This document shows positions 7,330 to 14,361 of a stretch of DNA of 15,353 nt, in pieces. The position numbers and the translations under genes were made by a program. Positions within the stretch are counted from its first letter, which is position 1, and each line of letters begins with the position of its first letter. The stretch is from Zwartia sp. GTDB taxonomy: Bacteria > Pseudomonadota > Gammaproteobacteria > Burkholderiales > Burkholderiaceae_B. The notes under the pieces were generated by a model. That model made no database searches and had not been told where the DNA came from. It worked only from the letters and a program-made list of their open reading frames with translations. The DNA is taken from contig JAURZO010000017.1 of the NCBI GenBank assembly GCA_030653405.1, positions 1 to 15,353 of the forward strand, read 5' to 3'.

Positions 7330-8423
7330 CTGCACAGATGCTAAGAAAACGTTGGTTATGGCGGCTGTTGATCGCCATCCTCTTGGTCGGGGGGATAGCA
7401 GGCGGCTACTGGTGGCTGGTCGGCTCTCGCTTGGTATCGACCGATAACGCCTACACCGCGACCGAGGTGGCACAAGTCGCCGCGGCGGTCGATGGCACAG
7501 TGAGGCAGATTCACGTGACCGATACCCAAAGAGTAAAAGTCAATGAGATCCTGGTCGAGCTTGATCCAAGCGACGCACGCCTGGCGTTGGTCGAAGCCGA
7601 GGCGGAGCTAAACAAAACTGTCCGGCGTGTCGAGGGCTATTTCCTGAATGATCAGATCTTGGCGGCACAAGAGCAGGCAAGGGATGCGGATCTCAAACGC
7701 GTCGCGGCACAATTACAGTCGGCTCAGGCCGATCGCGAGCGTGCAAGTATCGATTTGAAACGTCGACGGGCACTTTCCGCCTCGGGTTCGGTATCGGCGG
7801 ATGAATTATCCCGAGCTGAAAATGCGGATCTGACCGCTCAGGCAAGTTTGGCGGCTGCACATGCTGATGTGGCGCTTGCGCAGGCAAACTTGAATGCAGC
7901 CATCGGTGCCAGACGCATGAACCAGGCATTGATTGCCAGTACTACGCTCGAGACGCATCCCGAAGTGTTATTGGCACGCGCCAAGAGAGATCAGGCGCAG
8001 TTAAATCTGGATCGCACGGTGATTCGTGCTCCTGTGGCAGGTGTGGTCGTCAAGCGACAAGTGCAGCTTGGCCAGCGTGTGCATGCTGGTCTCACGCTAT
8101 TGTCGATCGTTCCCACGGATAAGATTTATGTCAACGCGAATTTCAAAGAAGTGCAATTGGCGCAAGTCAAAATTGGACAGCCCGTCGAGTTGATCTCCGA
8201 CTGGTACGGTAACGCCGTCCAATATCAGGGAACGGTCTCGGGTTTCTCGGGTGGCTCTGGAGCAAGTTTTGCTGTGATTCCTGCCCAAAATGCAACAGGC
8301 AACTGGATCAAGGTCGTGCAGCGCGTGCCGGTTCGCATCGACCTCGATCCAACGCAGCTTGAAAAACACCCGCTCGGCGTCGGATTGTCGATGACCGTCC
8401 GCATTCGCCTCGATCGTCAGTAG
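7326..8423 (+). CDS. emrA: Periplasmic adaptor (membrane fusion protein), HlyD/EmrA family
   Basis: A 365-residue adaptor anchored by one N-terminal transmembrane helix (about 10-32, after RKR), with the rest in the periplasm bridging permease and outer-membrane channel. Seen: the EmrA-typical STDNAYT entry (38-44), a first lipoyl half-domain ending in VELDPSDARLAL (77-88), a long Ala/Gln/Arg-rich coiled-coil hairpin (about 88-228), and the second lipoyl half APVAGVVVKRQVQLGQRV (235-252). The beta-barrel has PAQNATGNWIKVVQR (319-333), a strong signature of the EmrA/VceA branch that pairs with MFS permeases rather than RND pumps. Translation is probably coupled to the lipoprotein gene by the ATGA overlap, since no good Shine-Dalgarno is seen. 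The permease follows after 9 bp. Likely substrates are hydrophobic or weak-acid toxicants as for EmrAB relatives (inference). The symbol is given at family level. Confidence 0.92.
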   Translation: MTAQMLRKRWLWRLLIAILLVGGIAGGYWWLVGSRLVSTDNAYTATEVAQVAAAVDGTVRQIHVTDTQRVKVNEILVELDPSDARLALVEAEAELNKTVRRVEGYFLNDQILAAQEQARDADLKRVAAQLQSAQADRERASIDLKRRRALSASGSVSADELSRAENADLTAQASLAAAHADVALAQANLNAAIGARRMNQALIASTTLETHPEVLLARAKRDQAQLNLDRTVIRAPVAGVVVKRQVQLGQRVHAGLTLLSIVPTDKIYVNANFKEVQLAQVKIGQPVELISDWYGNAVQYQGTVSGFSGGSGASFAVIPAQNATGNWIKVVQRVPVRIDLDPTQLEKHPLGVGLSMTVRIRLDRQ

Positions 8424-8432
8424 GTCAGGCTG

Positions 8433-9998
8433 ATGCGTGCGCCAGCGTCCCCCCTCGAAAATCTGCAACCCCTCAAAGGCGGAGCGCTCTGGTTCGCAGC
8501 TTTTTTGATTGCAAGTGCGAATTTCATGTCGGTGCTCGACATGACGATTGCCAATGTTTCGATCCCCACCATTGCGGGTAGTCTGGGCGTGACGCCGAGC
8601 CAGGGGACGTGGGTGATTTCCTCCTATGCGGTAGCCGAAGCGATCATCGTTCCGCTGACCGGATGGCTTGCCGCGCGCTTTGGTGCGGTGCGTGCATTTC
8701 TTTGGGCGATGGGGCTTTTTGGACTGATGTCCGCCTTTTGTGGGTTGGCCACGTCTCTGGAAATGTTGGTCGTGGCGAGAACATTGCAAGGTCTTGCGGG
8801 CGGACCGCTGATGCCACTGTCACAAACCTTGTTGCTGAGAATTTTCCCCCCGGAAAAGGCGGGCCTGGCGATCATGATTTGGGCGATGACAACGCTGATT
8901 GCGCCTGTGATTGGTCCGATCCTCGGCGGCGTGCTCTGTGACAACCTGTCCTGGCCCTGGATCTTCTACATCAATTTACCGCTTGTGCTGATAGGCTGTT
9001 TTTTCGGAGTGAAACTGCTGACCCGCTACGAGCTCACGCTCAAACGGGTGCCGATGGATGTGGTGGGGTTGTGTTTGCTCGTCATTTGGGTGGGTTCGCT
9101 CCAAATGATGCTTGACCTTGGCAAGGAGCTTGACTGGTTCGCTTCGGTAGAGATTGTCGCGCTCTCAGTGGTCGCCCTCATTGGTTTCGCCGTATTCCTG
9201 ATCTGGGAGCTCACGCATGCACACCCGATCGTGGATCTGAGGGTTTTTCGTCATCGGGGTTTTGCGGTCGCAGTGCTGACCATGAGCATGGGCTATGCCT
9301 GCTTTTTTGCCTTAAATGTCCTGACGCCACTCTGGTTACAAACCAATATGCTTTACACGCCAAGTCAGTCAGGCTACACAACGGCTTGGACCGCCTTATT
9401 TTCGATTGTGATGGCGCCCATTGTGACGCGCTTTGCCACCCGAGTGGATCGGCGTCGCTTAATTAGCGCGGGTGCGCTTTGGCTGTCGCTTGTGACGGCG
9501 TTGCGGATGTTTAGCAATACGGACATGACCTATTGGGATATTGCCTTTCCCATCATGATCATGGGTCTTGGGATGCCGATGTTTTTCATTTCATCAACGG
9601 GGATGGCCCTCGGGAGTGTCAAGCCTGAGGAAACGGCATCCGCGGCCGGTCTGGTGAGCTTCTTTCGCGCTGTGTCGGCGGCCTTTGCTGTATCGTCCGT
9701 GACAACAGTCTGGGAGCACCGCGCAATCGTGCACCATGCGGAAAATGTCAGCAGCTTGGATATCCAAGGCGAGTTCGTTCAGGAACTTGTCGGGCAGGGT
9801 TGGGACAAAGAGGCGGCGCTGACCTATCTGGGGGAGTTATTAACCCGACAGAGTGTGATGCTTGCGACCAATGAAATCATGCTGTTTGTCGCGGTGATGT
9901 TTCTAGTCACCGCAGGCGTGGTTTGGTTGGCCCCGCGTCCGAGATCGCAGCCTCGTGCGGCTCAGGCTTCGAAACCGCCCGCGTCACACTCAAGCTAA
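8433..9998 (+). CDS. emrB: MFS multidrug permease, DHA2/EmrB family (14 TM)
   Basis: A 521-residue inner-membrane proton-driven drug exporter of the 14-helix DHA2 family. Seen: helix 1 with LDMTIANVSIPTI (35-47, motif D1), motif A GWLAARFGAVRAF (77-89) in loop 2-3, ARTLQGLAGGPLMPLSQ (115-131) carrying the motif B arginine, and motif C APVIGPILGGVLCD (157-170), the antiporter signature, followed by SWPWIFYINLP (173-183) as in EmrB. Further hydrophobic helices run to a last one near 484-503 and a short polar tail. An AGG-type ribosome site precedes the ATG. With the two upstream genes it completes a tripartite MFS pump; no MarR/TetR regulator adjoins. The last 92 bp are antisense to the end of the nucleotidyltransferase gene. 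The symbol is given at family level. Confidence 0.92.
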   Translation: MRAPASPLENLQPLKGGALWFAAFLIASANFMSVLDMTIANVSIPTIAGSLGVTPSQGTWVISSYAVAEAIIVPLTGWLAARFGAVRAFLWAMGLFGLMSAFCGLATSLEMLVVARTLQGLAGGPLMPLSQTLLLRIFPPEKAGLAIMIWAMTTLIAPVIGPILGGVLCDNLSWPWIFYINLPLVLIGCFFGVKLLTRYELTLKRVPMDVVGLCLLVIWVGSLQMMLDLGKELDWFASVEIVALSVVALIGFAVFLIWELTHAHPIVDLRVFRHRGFAVAVLTMSMGYACFFALNVLTPLWLQTNMLYTPSQSGYTTAWTALFSIVMAPIVTRFATRVDRRRLISAGALWLSLVTALRMFSNTDMTYWDIAFPIMIMGLGMPMFFISSTGMALGSVKPEETASAAGLVSFFRAVSAAFAVSSVTTVWEHRAIVHHAENVSSLDIQGEFVQELVGQGWDKEAALTYLGELLTRQSVMLATNEIMLFVAVMFLVTAGVVWLAPRPRSQPRAAQASKPPASHSS

Positions 9999-10758
9999 GC
10001 CCCGTGCGCTGCTCGAAGCGCAAGCGATCCTGCTCCTGATCAATATCCACAATAAAGTGATCGTTGTCGCACGTAAAACGATGGGTCTGCTCTCGGTGGT
10101 GATCGATATATTCGCGACAGGTCTGGCCGCTTTCGAGGACTTTTTCAATGACCTCTCTTGAAAAGGCGACTGGATTGCCGCGCTGGCCCGCCACGACTGG
10201 GAAGACGATTGAACAACCCGACGGTCGCCGATGAAAGGCTGTGACACACATTTGAAAGTCGGTTTCATTCATGAGCGGTTGGTCGACGAGCACAATCAAA
10301 ACCGGACTGCTGTCATGATTGTTTAAATCACGATTTTGATGACCGTCTGTTTCTTCAGGGTGTGATCTGTTTAACGCAGGCAGATCAAGCAATGCACGCA
10401 GACCGACGAGCACGGAGGACTGCTGACCCTGGTCCGGTGTTGGGTTGCGGACAATTTCAACCTGATTATTAATATAGCCAGAATCGATATCGCAGGTATT
10501 AAGTGAAGTTTCTTTTTTATTTAATTGATTTAGATTAATTTTTTCTAAAAGTTTTCTAACTTCATTCTCTATTTCCAAATAAAAATATCCGGTTACTATT
10601 ATTATTCTTTTGGCGCCGGCTTTGAGTAAAGCCAGAACTTGTCGTTCAATCAGAGTGCCCCCCTCCAAGCAAAGCAAGCTTTTTGGCACGCGCCCAAGCC
10701 GCGAGCCTTCGCCTGCGGCTAGTAAAACAGCGTCAAAAGCAGAGGGGCCGGCTGTCAT
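9907..10758 (-). CDS. MobA/MocA-like nucleotidyltransferase with an unusual AT-rich insertion
   Basis: A 283-residue GT-A-fold nucleotidyltransferase; the family transfers CMP or GMP to molybdopterin (MocA, MobA) or acts on related small molecules. Seen: the NTP-binding loop LLAAGEGSRLGRVPKS (12-27), a IIIVTG strand (52-57), NPTPDQGQQSSVLVGLRALL (105-124), the metal-binding region LVDQP (157-161), GQRGNPVAFSR (191-201), and DIDQEQDRLRF (238-248), equivalent to the DIDTPED end of MocA. Relatives are about 190-210 residues long. The excess comes from a Lys/Asn/Ile/Leu-rich insertion (about 60-100), a second polar insertion (about 128-150) and a roughly 32-residue tail. The first insertion is encoded by very AT-rich DNA with ATA, AGA, TTA and CTA codons unlike the rest of the window. 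It starts 8 bp after garD with AAGG upstream, so it is probably co-transcribed. No molybdoenzyme gene is nearby, so the substrate is open; PucB-like or other roles are possible. Confidence 0.82.
   Translation of the reverse strand: MTAGPSAFDAVLLAAGEGSRLGRVPKSLLCLEGGTLIERQVLALLKAGAKRIIIVTGYFYLEIENEVRKLLEKINLNQLNKKETSLNTCDIDSGYINNQVEIVRNPTPDQGQQSSVLVGLRALLDLPALNRSHPEETDGHQNRDLNNHDSSPVLIVLVDQPLMNETDFQMCVTAFHRRPSGCSIVFPVVAGQRGNPVAFSREVIEKVLESGQTCREYIDHHREQTHRFTCDNDHFIVDIDQEQDRLRFEQRTGLSLSVTRAVSKPEPHEAAISDAGPTKPRLR
10458..10610. other. AT-rich island inside the nucleotidyltransferase gene
   Basis: Base composition drops abruptly here: 10501-10560 has 10 G/C of 60 by direct count, and 10561-10610 has 11 of 50, while flanking coding DNA is clearly GC-rich. 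The frame stays open and encodes residues about 50-100 of the nucleotidyltransferase, using codons rare elsewhere in the window (four ATA, two AGA). No terminal repeats, target duplication or promoter-like arrangement explain it. It could be an inserted or imported segment, or a rapidly expanding surface loop. Confidence 0.75.
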
Positions 10759-10766
10759 GCGAAGCC

Positions 10767-12323
10767 TTAAGTGATCGGAGCCGGATTGAAAAGCACGAGC
10801 GAATTTTGAATTTTCCAGTGCTCAGCCCAGGTCTTGCGCCCGCTCGCCACGTCAAGCATCAGTTGAAAAATCTCCCAGCCCAGAGCGTCCAGACTCAACT
10901 CGCCATCGGCGACGCGACCCGCATTGACGTCCATCAGATCATGCCAGCGTCGCGCCAGATCCGTTCGAGTCGCGACCTTGATGACCGGACAGTGTGCCAA
11001 TCCGTAAGGCGTGCCTCGGCCGGTTGTAAATATGTGTAAATTCATCCCCGCTGCCAGTTGCAGCGTGCCACAGATAAAGTCGCTCGCGGGTGTGGCGGCA
11101 TAGACGAGACCGCGCTGATTTCGCGCGAGTTTTTCGCCGGGTGACAGCACGCTCGCAATGGGTGCCGTGCCGCTCTTGATGATCGAGCCCATCGCTTTTT
11201 CAACGATGTTGGCCAGACCTCCCGCTTTGTTGCCAGGCGTTGTATTGGCGCTCCGATCGACTTTGCCGCGCGCGAGATAGCGGTCATACCAGTCCAGTTC
11301 CGCCACGATGTCGCGTGCAACTTCGGGCGTGGCGGCGCGCGAGGTGAGTTGATCCACACCATCACGTACCTCGGTGTTTTCGCTAAACATGACGGTTGCA
11401 CCCGCGCGCACCAGCAGGTCCGCGGCTTTGCCGAGTGCTGGGTTGGCGGTGACGCCACTCAACGCGTCGCTCCCCCCGCATTGCATCCCGACGACTAATT
11501 CACTGGCGGGCACCGTCTCGCGCCGCCGCTGGTTGAGTCGGTTCAAATGAACGGACGCTTCTTGCATAATCGCGTCGATCATCGACATAAAGCCAATGTG
11601 TTGAGGGTCTTGCAAGCAAACCGTGTCGACACCGCTTGAACGATCATCTTTGATGGGAAAACTGCCTGGTGGCATGAGGCGATCAGGCTGCAGCTTTTCA
11701 CAGCCCAGGCTGACCACCATGACTTCGCCGCCAAAGTTTGGGTTCAAGCTGATGTTGCGCACGGTGCGGATCGGGATCACCGCATCGGGCGCATCAATCG
11801 CGACACCACAGCCATAGGAGTGTTCGAGCCCCACCACATCGTCCACGTTGGGATATTTGGGCAACAGTTCGTTTTTGATGCGCTGCACTGCAAAATCAAC
11901 AACCCCTGCGACACATTGAACGGTCGTTGTGATGCCGAGCAAGTTACGGGTGCCGACCGAGCCATCCTCATTGCGGTAGCCTTCAAACGTATAGCCCTCG
12001 AGCGGTCCGCCGAGGTCTGGTTTGACGGTGGCGATTGGGAGATTCTCAAAGTTTCTGGCCTCCGGCATCCTTAAGAGACGCTCATGAATCCAGCTGCCGG
12101 CAGGAATGTCCTTAAGCGCATAGCCAATGACGACACCATAGCGGATGATGGGTGCATCGACGCTGAAGTCAATCAAGGCCACCTTATGCGCCTGAGGGAT
12201 CTTGTCCTTGAGCGTCAGCCCATCTGGCAGAATAGTGCCGGCCAAAAGTCCGCCATCATTGCCTACAATGGCGACGTTATCGTCAGGATGCATCTTGATC
12301 AGGTGTGGCTTGTTGTTCTGCAT
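10767..12323 (-). CDS. garD: Galactarate dehydratase (UxaA/GarD family)
   Basis: A 518-residue homologue of E. coli GarD (523 residues), which dehydrates meso-galactarate to 5-dehydro-4-deoxy-D-glucarate in the cytoplasm with Fe(II). The match to the remembered E. coli sequence runs the full length: an N-terminal SAF domain (about 1-85, with DNVAIV, GYALKDIPAGSWI), then LEGYTFEGYRNEDGSVGTRN (108-127), LPKYPNVDDVVGLEHSYGCG (154-173), SLNPNFGGEVMVVSLGCEKL (192-211), VVGMQCGGSDALSGVTANP (277-295), TTGRGTPYGL near 439 and the terminal NPAPIT. GCG 171-173 and CGGSD 282-286 hold conserved metal-site cysteines. Altronate dehydratase UxaA is the nearest alternative, but length and the GarD-specific blocks favour galactarate. 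No clear Shine-Dalgarno precedes the ATG. It is divergent from tarD across 85 bp and leads into the nucleotidyltransferase. The usual partners (aldolase garL, reductase garR, transporter garP) are not in the window. Confidence 0.9.
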   Translation of the reverse strand: MQNNKPHLIKMHPDDNVAIVGNDGGLLAGTILPDGLTLKDKIPQAHKVALIDFSVDAPIIRYGVVIGYALKDIPAGSWIHERLLRMPEARNFENLPIATVKPDLGGPLEGYTFEGYRNEDGSVGTRNLLGITTTVQCVAGVVDFAVQRIKNELLPKYPNVDDVVGLEHSYGCGVAIDAPDAVIPIRTVRNISLNPNFGGEVMVVSLGCEKLQPDRLMPPGSFPIKDDRSSGVDTVCLQDPQHIGFMSMIDAIMQEASVHLNRLNQRRRETVPASELVVGMQCGGSDALSGVTANPALGKAADLLVRAGATVMFSENTEVRDGVDQLTSRAATPEVARDIVAELDWYDRYLARGKVDRSANTTPGNKAGGLANIVEKAMGSIIKSGTAPIASVLSPGEKLARNQRGLVYAATPASDFICGTLQLAAGMNLHIFTTGRGTPYGLAHCPVIKVATRTDLARRWHDLMDVNAGRVADGELSLDALGWEIFQLMLDVASGRKTWAEHWKIQNSLVLFNPAPIT

Positions 12324-12347
12324 AGAATGAATCTTATGAATGAATTT

Positions 12348-12376
12348 TTAACGATAATGTCGAAACATCTTATACC
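12348..12376 (+). promoter_or_regulatory. Candidate promoter for the tarD operon in the garD/tarD divergent region
   Basis: TTAACG (12348-12353) and TATACC (12371-12376) lie 17 bp apart, each with 4 of 6 sigma-70 consensus matches, giving a start near 12384 and a leader of about 25 nt. The -35 overlaps a TTTTAACGAT core shared with the repeats at 1440-1465. On the opposite strand the same stretch reads TATAAG, so a garD promoter may overlap. The region is only 85 bp and would have to hold control of both dehydratase genes. Confidence 0.35.
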
Positions 12377-12408
12377 GATCATCCCTCAAACGCTGACACT
12401 TTATAAAA

Positions 12409-13572
12409 ATGAAAATTGTTGAAATCCGCGAGTCGACACGTCCGATCAAGTCCAACATTCGCAACGCCTACATTGATTTTTCTAAAATGACCTTGAGCCT
12501 GGTGGCTGTTGTGACGGATGTGATCCGTGACGGCAAGCCAGTGATCGGTTATGGCTTTAATTCGAATGGACGCTACGGGCAGGGCGCTTTGATGCGTGAG
12601 CGTTTTATTCCCCGCGTACTGGAGGCGGCACCCGACTCGTTGCTGGATGACCGTGGCATCTTGTGCCCGCACAAAATCTGGGCCACGATGATGAACAATG
12701 AAAAACCGGGGGGGCACGGCGAGCGTTCGGTCGCGATTGGCACAATCGATATGGCCATTTGGGATGCTGTCGCCAAGATCGAAGGTGTGCCTCTCTACCA
12801 AATGCTCGCGGATCGTTACGGCGATGGCCAGCCCAATCGGGATGTGTTTGTGTATGCGGCGGGCGGCTATTACTGGCCCGGTCAGGGGATCGAAGGTCTG
12901 ACCCGCGAAATGCAGAGCTACCTCGACCGCGGATACTCTGTGGTCAAGAAAAAAATCGGCGGTGCATCGCTTGCCGAGGATTGCAAGCGCATTGAGGCAG
13001 TGCTCAAACTTCTGGGTCCAGGTCAACGTCTGGCCGTGGATGCCAACGGCCGCTTCGATCTGCCGACCGCGATTGCCTATGGCCGTGAGCTCGCACAGTA
13101 CGATTTGTTCTGGTACGAAGAAGCAGGCGACCCGCTTGATTATGAACTTCAGGCAGAGCTTGGCAAACACTACGACAAGCCCATGGCCACAGGTGAAAAT
13201 CTTTTCTCAATGCAGGATGCGCGCAACCTGATCCGTTACGGCGGGATGCATCGTGACCGTGACTGGCTGCAGTTTGACTGCGCGCTGAGTTATGGATTGG
13301 TCGAGTACCTGCGCACACTAGATATGTTGCGTGAGTACGACTGGTCACCGAGTCGCTGCGTGCCCCATGGCGGACACCAGATGTCGCTGGCGATCGCTGC
13401 AGGTTTGGGCTTGGGCGGCAACGAAAGCTATCCGGATCTGTTCCAGCCGTATGGCGGATTCCCCGATGGCGTGCGAGTAGAGAACAGCATTGTGCGGTTG
13501 CCTGAACTTGTCGGCATTGGCTTTGAGGGCAAGGCTGATTTGTACGCCGAAATGAAGGCACTCGCGTCCTGA
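12409..13572 (+). CDS. tarD: D(-)-tartrate dehydratase (enolase superfamily, mandelate racemase subgroup)
   Basis: A 387-residue protein closely resembling, block for block, the characterised D-tartrate dehydratase of Bradyrhizobium japonicum as I remember it. That enzyme converts D-tartrate to oxaloacetate using Mg2+. Seen: the capping-domain segment NIRNAYIDFSKMT (16-28) and GYGFNSNGRYGQG (47-59), KPGGHGERSVAIGTIDMA (99-116), the KxK catalytic base VVKKKIGG (178-185, K182), metal ligands D211 (VDANGRF), E237 (WYEE) and E263 (ATGENLF), the acid/base His in PHGGHQM (H320), and NESYPDLFQPYGGFPDGVR (338-356). All five active-site residues are offset by two from the numbering I recall for the Bradyrhizobium enzyme (K184, D213, E239, E265, H322). 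No Shine-Dalgarno is visible before the ATG; the leader is A/T-rich. The methyltransferase starts 2 bp after the stop. Another sugar-acid dehydratase activity is possible but less likely. Confidence 0.93.
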   Translation: MKIVEIRESTRPIKSNIRNAYIDFSKMTLSLVAVVTDVIRDGKPVIGYGFNSNGRYGQGALMRERFIPRVLEAAPDSLLDDRGILCPHKIWATMMNNEKPGGHGERSVAIGTIDMAIWDAVAKIEGVPLYQMLADRYGDGQPNRDVFVYAAGGYYWPGQGIEGLTREMQSYLDRGYSVVKKKIGGASLAEDCKRIEAVLKLLGPGQRLAVDANGRFDLPTAIAYGRELAQYDLFWYEEAGDPLDYELQAELGKHYDKPMATGENLFSMQDARNLIRYGGMHRDRDWLQFDCALSYGLVEYLRTLDMLREYDWSPSRCVPHGGHQMSLAIAAGLGLGGNESYPDLFQPYGGFPDGVRVENSIVRLPELVGIGFEGKADLYAEMKALAS

Positions 13573-13574
13573 AT

Positions 13575-14303
13575 ATGACCCAGCCGCTCATCACCAAGCC
13601 GCTCATGACGAAGACCAAGGCGTACCGCGCATCGGTAGCGCGCGCCTTGGCCATCCACCAGCCTAAGCGGGTACTTGATATTTGTTGTGGGGATGGCTGG
13701 TTGCCGCACGTGTTGAGCCAAGACGTTGAGCTGCACGGCATTGATTTATTTGAGCAAGCGCCAGTCGGCTATCACCAGTTCCACGTGGCTGACTTCAACC
13801 TCGGCTTGCCCGATGGACTCGCTCAGTACGACGCCATCGTTTGCTGCGAGGCCATGGGTTATTTGCAAAACCCCGGGTTGTTTTTAAAAAGTGTTCAGCG
13901 GCACCTAAAGCCCGGCGGTATCTTCGTGTTGTCGATTCCCAATCCCAATTACGTCGGTGCCCGGGTCAATCACTTGATTCAGGGTTTTCCTCGGTCGTAT
14001 TCATGGTTTAAGCAAAACGAGTCGCTTGAGCCTCATATGCCTTGGCTGTCATTGGGCGTTTTTCAACTCTGGTTACTCCTTGGGCTCAATGGTTTCAAAG
14101 ACATGCAGGTACATGATGTCGATGAGGAAAAACCACGTCACGCCTGGGAGCGTCCTTTGGGCTGGATCATCAAAGGCTTCGCTAGACGCCGTCTTAAAAA
14201 GGCGCAGTCTGAAAGCGTGCGGCAGTTATGGCAGACCGCCACGCGCGACCAAGTGGTCTATGGCCGGCAACTGGTCGTATCCGCAGCCACGACTTCACTA
14301 TAA
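13575..14303 (+). CDS. Class I SAM-dependent methyltransferase, substrate unknown
   Basis: A 242-residue cytosolic methyltransferase with a Rossmann-like core. Seen: motif I VLDICCGDGWLPHVL (33-47), an acidic motif II end in LHGIDLFE (53-60), the motif III region HVADFNLGLPDG (69-80), YDAIVCCEAMGYLQNP (84-99) and the motif V/VI block LKPGGIFVLSIPNPNY (111-126). The C-terminal half includes HAWERPLGWIIKGFARRRLKK (189-209) and a closing VVYGRQLVVSA strand. The gene starts 2 bp after tarD and is presumably co-transcribed with it and with the aspartate dehydrogenase 58 bp downstream, but no known tartrate pathway needs methylation. The first residues are an imperfect duplication (PLITK PLMTK), and a second in-frame ATG at 13605 falls inside it, so 13605 is an alternative start. 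No Shine-Dalgarno favours either. I do not recognise a closer family. Confidence 0.82.
   Translation: MTQPLITKPLMTKTKAYRASVARALAIHQPKRVLDICCGDGWLPHVLSQDVELHGIDLFEQAPVGYHQFHVADFNLGLPDGLAQYDAIVCCEAMGYLQNPGLFLKSVQRHLKPGGIFVLSIPNPNYVGARVNHLIQGFPRSYSWFKQNESLEPHMPWLSLGVFQLWLLLGLNGFKDMQVHDVDEEKPRHAWERPLGWIIKGFARRRLKKAQSESVRQLWQTATRDQVVYGRQLVVSAATTSL
13584..13613 (+). repeat. Tandem 15 bp repeat at the methyltransferase N-terminus
   Basis: Two adjacent 15 bp units (13584-13598 and 13599-13613) differ at 2 positions and encode PLITK and PLMTK in frame. One difference turns ATC into an in-frame ATG (13605-13607). It looks like a local slippage duplication near the start codon. Confidence 0.7.
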
Positions 14304-14304
14304 T
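14299..14304 (+). promoter_or_regulatory. Consensus -10-like hexamer before the aspartate dehydrogenase
   Basis: A perfect TATAAT lies across the methyltransferase stop codon, 58 bp before the ATG of the next gene. No good -35 is seen at 16-18 bp spacing. It could be a secondary promoter that uncouples the aspartate dehydrogenase from tarD transcription, or chance. Confidence 0.22.
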
Positions 14305-14361
14305 CGGCACGTTCTTTAGACACTTTAAAAAACGACTCACATCCTCTTTCGGTTGCCCATC

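Noticed and set aside
8097..8789. A 230-codon minus-strand frame across the adaptor and permease genes
   Set aside because: It crosses a gene boundary antisense to two strongly supported pump genes and is low-complexity His/Arg/Asn-rich.
10458..10610. The AT-rich patch as an IS remnant, promoter island or CRISPR leader
   Set aside because: It has no inverted terminal repeats, target duplication or spaced repeats, and it preserves the reading frame and fits between two family motifs.
10767..12323. Altronate dehydratase (uxaA) instead of galactarate dehydratase
   Set aside because: The SAF domain, length and many blocks up to the NPAPIT end agree with GarD over the whole length; no uxuronate pathway genes are nearby.
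12379..13170. A 263-codon open frame on the minus strand across the start of tarD
   Set aside because: It is antisense to the most clearly identified gene in the window, shows no family motif, and its length follows from codon bias of the opposite strand.
13004..13741. A 245-codon minus-strand frame across tarD and the methyltransferase start
   Set aside because: It runs antisense across two well-supported genes, is rich in Arg/Ser/Thr as expected of shadow translation, and has no recognisable domain.
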